Source of the DNA: DCFW01 sp963790715
GTDB taxonomy: Bacteria > Bacteroidota > Bacteroidia > Bacteroidales > Bacteroidaceae
Reading direction: 5' to 3'
DNA: 64,000 nt
Assembly (NCBI GenBank): GCA_963790715.1
Contig: CAWBPN010000018.1
Span: forward strand, 1 to 64,000
Shown: in pieces, positions 51,793-61,237 of the stretch
Layout: the number at the start of each line of letters is the position of its first letter
How positions within the stretch are numbered: position 1 is the stretch's first letter
The notes under the pieces: model-generated
Database searches by the model: none
Told to the model about the DNA's origin: nothing
The model's input: the letters and a program-made list of their open reading frames with translations, nothing else
Made by a program: the position numbers and the translations under genes

Positions 51793-52660
51793 ATTGCCGC
51801 ATAATCACATTCTGATAAGGATAAGGTATTTCTATATTCTCTTTTTCAAACCGTTCTTTTATACTTTTTAGTAAATCGCATTTCAAGACGAAAGCATTAT
51901 TGAAATCGCTAGCCCACGCATACGCACATAACGTAATGGCAGAATTACCCAACTCCAAAACACGAATGACAACTTTCGGAATTCCCTCTGATAACTCCTT
52001 TTTAGTCCTGTGGTCAAGCAAAAGCGGATGCTTATTTATTTCGTCACGCATAACATCTATTGCGTGGTCAAGCGACGTGTCGTATGAGACACAAATATCG
52101 ATTTTTACGCAATTCCTCTCGTCACCTATAGTGGAGTTTATAATCGTGGCAGTGTTCATCGTGCTGTTCGGGACAATTATCATTTTATTTTCAAAGTTAC
52201 GTATCACGGTGTGGCGGAGGTTGATCTCAATGACTTTACCGAAAACATCGTTGCCTACACTAATGATGTCGCCAACACGAAAAGGTTTGCCTATGATTAT
52301 GAAAAAACCGCCGACCAAATTACTCAATGCCTCTTTCGAAGCCAAACCGACAGCCATAGCCAAGATACCGGCGCTGGCTAAAATGGAATCGGCTATTCGC
52401 TTCATGCCCGGAATCATTGACAGGAAAGCAGTTATGCCTATCAAGTAAACAATCCATACAAATATATGCTGAATGAATACAGAACTTGTCTTGTTCGACG
52501 GATCTTGCTTTTCAATCGAATGAGAAAATATCTTTTTGATGAACCACGCCAAAGTGGCTGTGAACAAATAAATTATTATTCCTTTTGTAGCGAAGAATAC
52601 AATTGTACCCACATGTATGTGCCCATAAATAGGAATTGCAAAAATATCTTTTAAATTCAT
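51791..52660 (-). CDS. MscS-family mechanosensitive channel
   Basis: 289 residues. Three membrane spans are visible: GTIVFFATKGIIIYLFTATL, FVWIVYLIGITAFL and the pore helix SAGILAMAVGLASKEALSNL. The beta domain follows (PFRVGDIISVGNDVFGKVIE, NKMIIVPNSTMNTATIINST), then the alpha/beta C-terminal domain. It opens on hypo-osmotic shock to release solutes. The length is that of E. coli MscS (286). Minus-strand -7 box TATTTTTG at 52700-52693. Confidence 0.92.
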   Translation of the reverse strand: MNLKDIFAIPIYGHIHVGTIVFFATKGIIIYLFTATLAWFIKKIFSHSIEKQDPSNKTSSVFIQHIFVWIVYLIGITAFLSMIPGMKRIADSILASAGILAMAVGLASKEALSNLVGGFFIIIGKPFRVGDIISVGNDVFGKVIEINLRHTVIRNFENKMIIVPNSTMNTATIINSTIGDERNCVKIDICVSYDTSLDHAIDVMRDEINKHPLLLDHRTKKELSEGIPKVVIRVLELGNSAITLCAYAWASDFNNAFVLKCDLLKSIKERFEKENIEIPYPYQNVIMRQ

Positions 52661-52692
52661 ACGTTATATAGATTTTTTTCATTATTATTGTG

Positions 52693-52700
52693 CAAAAATA
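52693..52700 (-). promoter_or_regulatory. -7 box of the MscS gene
   Basis: TATTTTTG on the minus strand, 33 bp upstream of the start codon. Confidence 0.45.
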
Positions 52701-52731
52701 GAAGTTTTAATTGATAAATATATTATGAAGT

Positions 52732-53265
52732 ATGAATGTTTTTGACATAATTGATAAATATTATCATGAAGGACGTTTACGCGATATATTGCTAACACAT
52801 AGCACTTCAGTAGCAAAAAAGGCGTTGGAAATTTGCGATAACCATCCTGAATTGAATGCTGACAGGCAATTTATTGAGGAGGGAGCAATGCTCCACGACA
52901 TAGGCATATTTATGACAGATGCCGTGGGTATTGAATGTCGCGGCTCGCAACCTTATTTATGTCATGGCTATTTGGGAGCAAATCTTATGCGCGAAGAAGG
53001 GTATCCGCGCCACGCTTCAGTATGTGAACGCCATACAGGTGCCGGAATATCAAAAGAAGACGTAGAGACGCAACACTTGCCCATGCCGATTAACGATTAT
53101 ATACCTGTAAGCATTGAGGAACAAATAATATGCTTTGCCGATAATTTCTTTTCAAAAACTCATCTTGACAGAGAAAAGACAGTTGAGCAAGCTCATAAGA
53201 GTTTGGAAAAATACGGAACTTCAGGTGTTAAAAGGTTTGATAATTGGTGCAAGCTTTTCTTATAG
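52732..53265 (+). CDS. HD-domain phosphohydrolase (HDIG type)
   Basis: 177 residues. Metal-binding His23 (LLTHSTSVAKKAL), His55-Asp56 (AMLHDIGIF), His77-region (CHGYLGANLM), His (CERHTGAGISKED) and Asp (CFADNFFSKTHLD) form the HD pattern. The family hydrolyses phosphate esters of nucleotides or RNA; the substrate is unknown. It lies directly upstream of lptD, a gene order I associate with this phylum, but the link to LPS assembly is not proven. Confidence 0.8.
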   Translation: MNVFDIIDKYYHEGRLRDILLTHSTSVAKKALEICDNHPELNADRQFIEEGAMLHDIGIFMTDAVGIECRGSQPYLCHGYLGANLMREEGYPRHASVCERHTGAGISKEDVETQHLPMPINDYIPVSIEEQIICFADNFFSKTHLDREKTVEQAHKSLEKYGTSGVKRFDNWCKLFL

Positions 53266-53320
53266 AGCAAAAAAAATCAAAAAGATAGTTTAAACCGCTA
53301 ACAAATTGGGAGATTATGTT

Positions 53321-53328
53321 TACTTTTG
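53321..53328 (+). promoter_or_regulatory. -7 box that decides the lptD start
   Basis: TACTTTTG lies 39 bp before the TTG at 53368. The longer frame begins inside this box (53326), so the downstream start is preferred. Confidence 0.45.
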
Positions 53329-53367
53329 CTCGTCATTTGGATAAGTGAATTTAGAGAAAAGTCATCA

Positions 53368-56103
53368 TTGAAAATTAAGTCAAAAATAATTCCTTTAGTG
53401 TTGATTGCCGTATTCTGTACGTCAGGATTGCTGGCTAATGCGCAGAAAGGCAGTAAACAAGGCAGAAAGAATCAAAAAGAGTCGTTGAGTCCGAATATAA
53501 GTAAAAAGGACACAATGGAGAAGGATTCGGTGCGCGTTGATACCGTAAAGAAAAATCATACTCAATTAAATGCTCCTGTTGACTATAAGGCCAATGATTC
53601 CATAGTATTTTCTGAAAAGAATGAGGCTTATCTCTATAATAAAGGAGAAGTAGATTATCAAAAGATTAAGCTGAACGCCGACCGCATTACCATGAATATG
53701 GATAGCAGTACGGTGTATGCTCTGGGTGTAAAGGATTCGACTGGTGAATACAAGGGGAGTCCAGTGTTTACAGATGGTGAAACGCCTTACAACTCCAAGA
53801 CAATGAGGTATAATTTCAAGAGCAAACGCGGCTTCATAACTGATGTAACGACCCAACAGGGAGAAGGATATGTTACCAGCTATAACTCTAAAAAAAGCGC
53901 TGATGATTTGTTATATATGCGCAACGGGCGCTATACAACATGCGATAAGCATGATGATCCCGACTTTTATTTGTCTTTGAGCTATGCCAAAGTGCATCCC
54001 AAGAAAAACGTAATTTTCGGGCCGGCTTATTTGGTTGTTGCCGGCGTACCTATTTATCCTTTATGCGTGCCGTTCGGCTTCTTCCCTTTTACAGATAAGT
54101 ATTCGTCCGGAGTGATTATGCCTACTTACGGAGATGATAATACGCGTGGTTTTTATTTGCGTGACGGCGGTTATTATTGGGCTATAAACGACTATATGGA
54201 TCTTAAACTCACAGCTGATATTTATACCAAAGGTTCATGGGGATTGGGAGTGGCTACAAATTATCGTAAAAGATATAGATACTCCGGAAACTTCAATTTT
54301 AGCTATAATGTCACTAAGACCGGTGATAAAGGGTTGCCTGATTATGCAGTATCAAAGGACTTTAAGGTGACATGGACGCATTCTCAGGATTCAAAGGCCA
54401 ATCCCAATCAAACGTTTTCGGCAAGTGTGAACTTCGCTACAAGCAGTTATGAGAAAACGAATTTGACAAGTATTTATAATCCACTGCTATATGCGCAAAG
54501 CACCAAAACATCAAGTGTATCATATACGAGAAGTTTTCCAAATCAGAATTTAAGCATTTCTTCTGCCATGAACCTTTCGCAAAGTACGCAGGACTCTACC
54601 GTTTCTGTAAGCTTTCCGAGCATGACAATCTCGCTTAGCTCCATTTATCCGTTCAGACGCAAAGAGGCAATCGGCAATGAACGTTGGTATGAGAAAATAC
54701 GTATGAGTTACACCGGACAGTTGAGCAACAGCATCGACTGCAAAGAGGATAAGTTTTTTCATGCTAATCTTATAAAGGACTGGCGCAACGGTATGGAACA
54801 TCAGATACCGGTTTCGGCAACGTTCCAGTTATTTAAATACATCAACGTCACACCTTCGTTTAATTACACTGAGAGGTGGTATACAAATAAAGTATTGCAA
54901 AGTTGGGATTATATGAAAGAAAGTGCGAAAATGGATACGATTTACGGTTTTAACCGCGTGTATAATTATGATTTCAGTATGAGTGCCAGCACTAAGCTTT
55001 ATGGTATGTATGTACCCATATTCCATTTGTTTGGAATTAAACAAATTCGCCATGTGCTAACTCCGTCAATAAGTTTCAGTACTGCCCCTGATTTTGGGAA
55101 TTCTCATTACGGATATTGGAGAACATATAATTATACCGATCAATACGGCAAAGTGCAAACTGTTACGTATTCCCCTTATGCCAATTCTCTTTATGGAGTG
55201 CCGTCGCAAGGAAGGAGCGGTACAATATCCATGAGTCTCGATAACAATCTTGAAGCGAAAGTGGCCTCAAAAACCGATTCCACCGGTGTAGCCAAGAAAT
55301 CGCTTATTGATGATTTAGGGTTTAGCTTATCTTATAATATGGCTGCAAAAACAAAGCCGTGGAGTGACTTGAGTATGAATTTACGAATGAAACTTACCAA
55401 AAGCTATACGTTGAGTATGAACACTTCATTCGCTACGTATGCCTATCAATATGCTGCTGACGGCAAAACGGTTGAAGTGGGTGATCGTACATATTGGAGT
55501 TACGGAAAATTCGGACGTTTCCAGGGTTTTAATTTATCATATTCGTATACGCTTAATAACGATACATGGAAGAAGTTGTTTGGAAAGGGTGACAGTAGTG
55601 ATAAAGATAAGAAAAAGGACGATCAGAATAAAAATCCCGATGCTGATAATAACACCGATCCGAATCAAGCGCAACAACAAAACGGACAGAAAGAAGTGCA
55701 GGCAACCACTAACGATGACGGATATATGCCGTTCAAAATGCCTTGGTCGGTTAGCTTGTCATGGTCTGGACGCCTATATGAAAATACAAGCGGAACGTTT
55801 AATTCAAAGACAATGCGCTATCCGTATAAAATTAGCCAAACGCTCGGTATGTCCGGTAATATAGATATATCGGATAAATGGAAAATCAATTTCACTTCTT
55901 CGTATGATTTTGATGCTCATAAAATAGCCACCACGGCAGTCAACATCTCAAGAAACTTACACTGCTTCACAATGAGTTGCAGTTTGGTGCCGTTCGGTAC
56001 TTACAAGTCGTATAGCTTTGAGATACGTGCCACTTCAAGTATGTTGCAAGACCTCAAGTATCACCAGGAAAGTGTGGCTTCATCCAACATACAATGGTAT
56101 TAA
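53368..56103 (+). CDS. lptD: LptD-like LPS-assembly outer-membrane protein
   Basis: 911 residues if translation starts at the TTG at 53368, which gives a clean signal peptide (KIKSKIIPLVLIAVFCTSGL, then LANA). No ATG exists near; the frame extends to 53326, where the sequence is promoter. The N-terminal part is an OstA/LptA-like beta-jellyroll (YNKGEVDYQKIKLNADRITM, YNSKTMRYNFKSKRGFITDV). The remainder is a large barrel rich in Tyr/Ser strands, with a low-complexity Asp/Lys/Asn insert near 745-785 (DSSDKDKKKDDQNKNPDADN). It should insert LPS into the outer leaflet. It ends 4 bp inside the convergent wcaJ-type gene. Confidence 0.82.
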   Translation: MKIKSKIIPLVLIAVFCTSGLLANAQKGSKQGRKNQKESLSPNISKKDTMEKDSVRVDTVKKNHTQLNAPVDYKANDSIVFSEKNEAYLYNKGEVDYQKIKLNADRITMNMDSSTVYALGVKDSTGEYKGSPVFTDGETPYNSKTMRYNFKSKRGFITDVTTQQGEGYVTSYNSKKSADDLLYMRNGRYTTCDKHDDPDFYLSLSYAKVHPKKNVIFGPAYLVVAGVPIYPLCVPFGFFPFTDKYSSGVIMPTYGDDNTRGFYLRDGGYYWAINDYMDLKLTADIYTKGSWGLGVATNYRKRYRYSGNFNFSYNVTKTGDKGLPDYAVSKDFKVTWTHSQDSKANPNQTFSASVNFATSSYEKTNLTSIYNPLLYAQSTKTSSVSYTRSFPNQNLSISSAMNLSQSTQDSTVSVSFPSMTISLSSIYPFRRKEAIGNERWYEKIRMSYTGQLSNSIDCKEDKFFHANLIKDWRNGMEHQIPVSATFQLFKYINVTPSFNYTERWYTNKVLQSWDYMKESAKMDTIYGFNRVYNYDFSMSASTKLYGMYVPIFHLFGIKQIRHVLTPSISFSTAPDFGNSHYGYWRTYNYTDQYGKVQTVTYSPYANSLYGVPSQGRSGTISMSLDNNLEAKVASKTDSTGVAKKSLIDDLGFSLSYNMAAKTKPWSDLSMNLRMKLTKSYTLSMNTSFATYAYQYAADGKTVEVGDRTYWSYGKFGRFQGFNLSYSYTLNNDTWKKLFGKGDSSDKDKKKDDQNKNPDADNNTDPNQAQQQNGQKEVQATTNDDGYMPFKMPWSVSLSWSGRLYENTSGTFNSKTMRYPYKISQTLGMSGNIDISDKWKINFTSSYDFDAHKIATTAVNISRNLHCFTMSCSLVPFGTYKSYSFEIRATSSMLQDLKYHQESVASSNIQWY

Positions 56104-57500
56104 TAAGCTGAATCGTCGCCTTTGATCATCTTTACGATGGTACTGACAATGATATTTATGTCGAGCCAGAATGTCCAGTTTTCAATATACCAAATATCTT
56201 TCTTAATACGGCTTTCCATATCTGAAATTATCTTTGTCTCACCTCTGAATCCCAATACTTGTGCGTATCCTGTTATGCCGGGTTTCACCAGATGCCGAAG
56301 CATATACTTGTTAATGACTTTTGAATAATATTCTGTGTGCTCCACCATGTGCGGGCGTGGTCCGACGATACTCATTTCATTCTTCCAAACATTGATGAAT
56401 TGCGGGAACTCATCAATATTGTAATGGCGAAGGAACTTGCCGATTCCGGTTATTCTATCATCGTTTTTTGTAGCTTGCAAACTATCGCACTCTTTATTTA
56501 TTTGCATACTGCGGAATTTGATGCAAGTGAAGACTTTTCCATCCAGTCCCGTGCGCTTTTGCTTAAAATATACCGGACCAGGCGATGTCAGTTTTATTAT
56601 AGTTCCTATAATAGCGTACATGAAAGGGTATAAGGTGCATAGAAAGAGCGTAGATACTGTAAAATCAAAAAAGCGTTTCAACAATCTATTGTAGTAAACG
56701 CTTAGAGGTTCTTTACGTATCGACAGAACTATGATATTGCTCATTCTTCTCATCGTGACATTGCGTTTCAGATAATTCTGTAGATTCGGCACATTATAAA
56801 AACGAATCAGATGGTTCTCGCAATAGTTTATAATAGGCAAAATATCCTCTTTTCGGTTTGAAGGCAACCCACAATAAAGTTCGTTTACCTGGGTTACTGA
56901 AATATAATCTATGACATCGTTAATATCGCCAAGACGTTGTATTCCCGATTTATAATAGTTACTTTCCTCATCGGTGAAAACGCCCATCAATCGGTATCCG
57001 TTCCAACGGTCTAGCATAATATCCGCCAGGTTATTCATATTTTCACCGCTACCGATAAGTATAACATTTAAATTGTCGTATCCGGTATAACGAAAATGCT
57101 TGATGATGTGATATACGAACAGCCGTCCCAGACTTATTACGACAAAAGTGGGAACATAAAAAATGATAAGCATAGCTAATGAAGGAGAAGGAATTCGCAA
57201 CAGGGCAAGCACAGCTAAAAAAAGTATAACTTGCAAAACAATGGCCTGCCAAACTTTTGATACGATAGTCTCCGGACGCACCAGACGGTCGTGAAGCATC
57301 ATCAGATTATAATTTATACTGAACAAATATGTTACGTTACCTATCATCCAATAAGAAAATGTATGCTGTATGATTGAAGGTCCGTGAAAGAAGTACAAGT
57401 TGGTGTAATACAATAAAATATACATAATATTCAGCACAATCAAGTCAAAAACTTGAAAAATGCCAATAAAGAGTGTGGCCTTTTTAAACTGACTTTTCAT
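56100..57500 (-). CDS. Undecaprenyl-phosphate sugar phosphotransferase (WcaJ-type)
   Basis: 466 residues from the ATG at 57500 (MKSQFKKATLFIGIFQVFDL). The frame is open to 57572, but a TATCTTTG promoter box at 57556-57549 lies inside the longer version. About four N-terminal membrane spans, a CoA-binding-like central domain (NLNVILIGSGENMNNLADIM), a further span, and the C-terminal bacterial sugar transferase domain (SPGPVYFKQKRTGLDGKVFT, DEFPQFINVWKNEMSIVGPRP, VKPGITGYAQV) are present. The enzyme starts capsule or exopolysaccharide repeat units on undecaprenyl phosphate. It stands alone rather than in a capsule cluster. Confidence 0.9.
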   Translation of the reverse strand: MKSQFKKATLFIGIFQVFDLIVLNIMYILLYYTNLYFFHGPSIIQHTFSYWMIGNVTYLFSINYNLMMLHDRLVRPETIVSKVWQAIVLQVILFLAVLALLRIPSPSLAMLIIFYVPTFVVISLGRLFVYHIIKHFRYTGYDNLNVILIGSGENMNNLADIMLDRWNGYRLMGVFTDEESNYYKSGIQRLGDINDVIDYISVTQVNELYCGLPSNRKEDILPIINYCENHLIRFYNVPNLQNYLKRNVTMRRMSNIIVLSIRKEPLSVYYNRLLKRFFDFTVSTLFLCTLYPFMYAIIGTIIKLTSPGPVYFKQKRTGLDGKVFTCIKFRSMQINKECDSLQATKNDDRITGIGKFLRHYNIDEFPQFINVWKNEMSIVGPRPHMVEHTEYYSKVINKYMLRHLVKPGITGYAQVLGFRGETKIISDMESRIKKDIWYIENWTFWLDINIIVSTIVKMIKGDDSAY

Positions 57501-57548
57501 AATAATAGGTAAGAAGCTATTCCTGCCATTTCTATATGTTGATTTTTG

Positions 57549-57556
57549 CAAAGATA
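57549..57556 (-). promoter_or_regulatory. -7 box of the wcaJ-type gene
   Basis: TATCTTTG on the minus strand, 49 bp before the ATG at 57500; supports that start. Confidence 0.5.
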
Positions 57557-57666
57557 ATTCTTTTTCCGGCAACGTATTACATTTTGATTTATTTTTTGAT
57601 TGATAAGCGGATTAAGAGTCTTGTGTTAATTTTATTGCACATATAAGATTATAAGTAAGAGTATGC

Positions 57667-57697
57667 TTTGTGAAACCGCCTCTTTTCATTATTTTTG
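57667..57697 (+). promoter_or_regulatory. lepA promoter
   Basis: TTTG (57667-57670), 19 bp, TATTTTTG (57690-57697), a full match to consensus, 27 bp before the ATG. Confidence 0.75.
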
Positions 57698-57724
57698 CAA
57701 CTTAAACGATGGATAGATTTTTAA

Positions 57725-59506
57725 ATGGAGAATATACGTAACTTTTGCATTATAGCACATATTGATCACGGTAAATCCACTTTGGCCGACAGGTTGTTGG
57801 AATATACCAATACCATAAAAGTAACCGAGGGGCAAATGTTGGACGATATGGATCTTGAGCGTGAACGAGGTATCACAATAAAAAGCCATGCCATACAGAT
57901 GGAGTACAAGCATGATGGCAAGCTATACATTTTGAATTTGATCGATACTCCGGGACATGTCGATTTTTCTTATGAAGTGTCGCGCTCAATAGCTGCCTGC
58001 GAAGGTGCGTTGTTAGTGGTTGACGCTTCGCAGGGAGTGCAGGCTCAGACTATTTCCAATCTTTATATGGCAATCGATCATGATTTGGAAATTATTCCTG
58101 TAATCAACAAATGCGATATGCCTAGTGCCAATCCTGATGAGGTTGAGGATGAAATTATTGATTTACTCGGTTGCAAGCCGGAGGAGATTATCCGTGCAAG
58201 CGGTAAGACCGGTATGGGAGTGGAAGATATTTTAAATGCCGTTGTTAAGCGAGTACCAAGTCCGAAAGGAAATGAAGAAGCACCTCTGCAAGCTTTGATA
58301 TTTGATTCGCTGTTTAATCCTTTTCGCGGTATTATTGCTTATTTTAAAATAGAAAACGGTGCTATTACTACCGGTGACAAAGTAAAGTTTTTCAATACCG
58401 GTCAAGAATACACGGCTGATGAAATCGGCGTACTTAAAATGGATTTAATTCCGCGTAAATATTTAGGTGTAGGCGAAGTGGGCTATATCATATCTGGTAT
58501 TAAGACAAGCACCGAAGTGAAAGTCGGCGATACCATCACTCATGTTGAAAATCCTTGCAGTGAGGCTATTCACGGTTTTCAAGAAGTGAAGCCTATGGTG
58601 TTTGCCGGAGTGTATCCTATTGCGCCTGAAGATTATGAGAATTTGCGTTCGTCTCTTGAAAAGTTGCAACTCAATGATGCTTCGTTGACATTCTCTCCTG
58701 AAAGTTCCGTAGCATTGGGATTCGGTTTTCGCTGCGGCTTTCTGGGTTTGCTTCACATGGAAATAGTCCAAGAAAGACTTGACCGTGAATTTGATATGGA
58801 CGTTATTACCACTGTTCCTAATGTATCGTATTTGATATATGACAAGCACGGTGAAGTTACCGAAGTGCATAATCCCGGAGGTATGCCAGACTTGACGCTT
58901 ATCGATCATATAGAAGAACCGTTCATCAATGCATCAATAATAACAACAACCGACTTTATCGGTCCTATTATGACTCTTTGCCTGAGTAAACGCGGCGAGT
59001 TGGTAAAACAAGAATATATTTCGGGCAACAGGGTTGAATTGCATTATAATATGCCGTTAGGGGAAATAGTTATTGACTTTTATGATAAGTTGAAAAGTAT
59101 TTCCAAAGGTTATGCCTCATTCGATTATTCGCCTAACGGTTTTCGCCCATCGAAGTTGGTTAAACTTGATATTTTGCTTAACGGTGAAGCTGTTGATGCA
59201 CTTTCCACATTAACTCATGTGGATAATGCATACGAGTTAGGGCATAGAATGTGTGAAAAGCTGAAAGATCTCATTCCCCGCCAACAGTTTGATATTGCCA
59301 TACAAGCGGCAATAGGAAGCAAGATAATATCTCGCGAAACGGTAAAAGCCGTACGAAAGGATGTTACGGCCAAATGTTATGGCGGTGATGTAAGCCGTAA
59401 GCGTAAATTGCTTGAAAAGCAGAAACGCGGTAAAAAACGAATGAAGCAGATAGGTAATGTTCAAGTACCTCAAAAGGCCTTTTTAGCGGTATTAAAGTTG
59501 GATTAA
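57725..59506 (+). CDS. lepA: Elongation factor 4 (LepA)
   Basis: 593 residues, a translational GTPase. G1 AHIDHGKST (11-19), switch II DTPGHVDF, NKCD (G4), followed by EF-G-like domains and the LepA-specific C-terminal domain (AKCYGGDVSRKRKLLEKQKR). It binds stalled ribosomes and promotes back-translocation or remobilisation. The length is standard for the family (about 595-600). Confidence 0.97.
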   Translation: MENIRNFCIIAHIDHGKSTLADRLLEYTNTIKVTEGQMLDDMDLERERGITIKSHAIQMEYKHDGKLYILNLIDTPGHVDFSYEVSRSIAACEGALLVVDASQGVQAQTISNLYMAIDHDLEIIPVINKCDMPSANPDEVEDEIIDLLGCKPEEIIRASGKTGMGVEDILNAVVKRVPSPKGNEEAPLQALIFDSLFNPFRGIIAYFKIENGAITTGDKVKFFNTGQEYTADEIGVLKMDLIPRKYLGVGEVGYIISGIKTSTEVKVGDTITHVENPCSEAIHGFQEVKPMVFAGVYPIAPEDYENLRSSLEKLQLNDASLTFSPESSVALGFGFRCGFLGLLHMEIVQERLDREFDMDVITTVPNVSYLIYDKHGEVTEVHNPGGMPDLTLIDHIEEPFINASIITTTDFIGPIMTLCLSKRGELVKQEYISGNRVELHYNMPLGEIVIDFYDKLKSISKGYASFDYSPNGFRPSKLVKLDILLNGEAVDALSTLTHVDNAYELGHRMCEKLKDLIPRQQFDIAIQAAIGSKIISRETVKAVRKDVTAKCYGGDVSRKRKLLEKQKRGKKRMKQIGNVQVPQKAFLAVLKLD

Positions 59507-59582
59507 GTGTGGTCTTAATCTTAATATCTTTTATTTTAGCTTAAAATACCAATTAAAAGTTCTTAATGCAAATTTAATGATA

Positions 59583-59590
59583 TAATTTTG
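59583..59590 (+). promoter_or_regulatory. -7 box of the DUF4369-like gene
   Basis: TAATTTTG, 27 bp before the ATG at 59618; no clear -33. Confidence 0.4.
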
Positions 59591-59617
59591 TAAAACTAAT
59601 TATTATAAGATAGACGT

Positions 59618-60388
59618 ATGTTTAAACGATATATGGTGTTGTTTATTGCTTCGATACTTTTAGCATCGTGTGGCAAATCATTTAAAATCAAGGGTACATC
59701 TTCAATACCGACATTGGATGGTAAGACCGTTTATATAAAGATGTCGAAGAACGATCAAATGATTACTATTGATTCGGCTCAAATCGTTCACGGCGAATTC
59801 ACCATGAAAGGTTCGGTTGATTCCGTTGGCGTTGCATCGATTTATATAGACGGTGAAAGTGTCGCACCCATTGCCATAGAGTCAGGCACTATGAAACTTA
59901 CCATTTCACAGAGCGACATCAATGTAAAGGGTACCAAGCTTAATGACAAGCTGTACGAATTCGTAGCCAAAAAGAATTCTCTCGATGATCGTGCGCAGGA
60001 TAATCAGCGGCTTGAAAGTCAGCGTATTCTTGAGGGTGTTGATCCTCAGCAGGCTCAGGAACAAATGGATGAAGCCAATGCTAAGTTAGGTGATGAAATG
60101 AAAGGCTACCTGAAAAGCTTTATTCGACAGAATTACGATAATGTTCTCGGACCGTCTGTCTTTTTAATGGTATGCAGCAGTACATTCCAATTCCCTATGT
60201 TGACGCCTGAATTACAAGAATTGGTGGATCAAGCTCCGGATAAATTCCGTAACAACCCGCTTATTCAAGAATATGTGTCAAATGCTAAGGATAACATCCA
60301 AAACATGCAGGAACGACAAATGGAAGAACAATCCGGCGGTAATAAAAATAGCGGAAGTCCTGCTAATAATACTGATAGAAGTAATTAA
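59618..60388 (+). CDS. DUF4369-like lipoprotein
   Basis: 256 residues. Lipobox LLASC (Cys18) after a short hydrophobic signal. Residues 22-110 have the beta-rich DUF4369 pattern (FKIKGTSSIPTLDGKTVYIK, VHGEFTMKGSVDSVG). In Bacteroidota this domain is often attached to a thioredoxin-like domain, but that domain is absent here: the C-terminal half is helical (YLKSFIRQNYDNVLGPSVFL) and ends in a Gly/Asn-rich tail. It may be a form that lost the redox domain. It converges with the response regulator gene and overlaps it by 4 bp. Confidence 0.75.
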   Translation: MFKRYMVLFIASILLASCGKSFKIKGTSSIPTLDGKTVYIKMSKNDQMITIDSAQIVHGEFTMKGSVDSVGVASIYIDGESVAPIAIESGTMKLTISQSDINVKGTKLNDKLYEFVAKKNSLDDRAQDNQRLESQRILEGVDPQQAQEQMDEANAKLGDEMKGYLKSFIRQNYDNVLGPSVFLMVCSSTFQFPMLTPELQELVDQAPDKFRNNPLIQEYVSNAKDNIQNMQERQMEEQSGGNKNSGSPANNTDRSN

Positions 60389-61152
60389 ATACTCCTCTTA
60401 TCCAGAAAACTGTAAAATGCTTTTTTGTAACTGTCGCTGATAGGAATGTAAGTTTTTCCGAATACGATACGATTACGATCTATAATTGTGATTTTCTGTA
60501 TATTCACAATGAATGAACGATGTACGCGCATAAAACGCTCATAGGGTAATAATTTATCCATACCTTTCATACTCATCAATGACAATATTGGACGAGGATT
60601 GCTTTCGGTATATATCTTCAGATAATCCTTCAATCCTTCGATATATTTGATGTCGTCAAGCATTATTTGCATCAACTTATATTCGCTCTTTACGAATATG
60701 CTGTCAAACGGTGCGTTCGTTTCTTTTATGATATTGACATCATCAGTCTGAGAATTTTTCAGTTCTTCCGTATTTATTTTTTTAATATTAACCAGTTCAA
60801 ACCATTGCAACGCTTTGTTTGCAGCTTGTAAAAAGTCGGAATAAGTTACCGGTTTAAGCAAATAGTCAAGAGCGTTAACACGGTAGCTGTCAAGAGCATA
60901 TTGGTCGAAAGCCGTTGTGAATACTATTCGTGTTGTTGAACTTACCATTCTGGAAAATTCCAATCCAGACAGTTCTGGCATTTGAATATCTAAGAATAAC
61001 AAATCAACCGGCTTGGCTTGCAATTCACGCATCGCCTGTAACGCATTGGGATAACTTCCCGATAATTCCAGAAACGGTGTCTTTTTTACATAACTTTCAA
61101 GCAACTCTACTGCTAATGGTTCATCATCTACTATAGCACAACTTAATATCAT
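60385..61152 (-). CDS. LytTR-family response regulator
   Basis: 255 residues. A receiver domain with acidic pocket Asp9-Asp10 and phosphorylation site Asp55 (LLFLDIQMPE), plus KPVTYSDF as the Lys switch. The C-terminal LytTR DNA-binding domain (IKYIEGLKDYLKIYT, RFMRVHRSFIVNIQKI) follows. It pairs with the LytS-like kinase just upstream (85 bp) but also has its own -7 box at 61181-61174. The likely target is the adjacent ABC exporter. Confidence 0.92.
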   Translation of the reverse strand: MILSCAIVDDEPLAVELLESYVKKTPFLELSGSYPNALQAMRELQAKPVDLLFLDIQMPELSGLEFSRMVSSTTRIVFTTAFDQYALDSYRVNALDYLLKPVTYSDFLQAANKALQWFELVNIKKINTEELKNSQTDDVNIIKETNAPFDSIFVKSEYKLMQIMLDDIKYIEGLKDYLKIYTESNPRPILSLMSMKGMDKLLPYERFMRVHRSFIVNIQKITIIDRNRIVFGKTYIPISDSYKKAFYSFLDKRSI

Positions 61153-61173
61153 ATTATCATATATTTATAGGTT

Positions 61174-61181
61174 CAAAGATA
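61174..61181 (-). promoter_or_regulatory. -7 box in front of the LytTR regulator
   Basis: TATCTTTG on the minus strand, 22 bp before the regulator start codon; allows expression apart from the kinase. Confidence 0.45.
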
Positions 61182-61237
61182 AATAAAAAGATTTTTTGTT
61201 TAACCTTTGTATGCGTTAAACTTACAAAAAGTGGATG

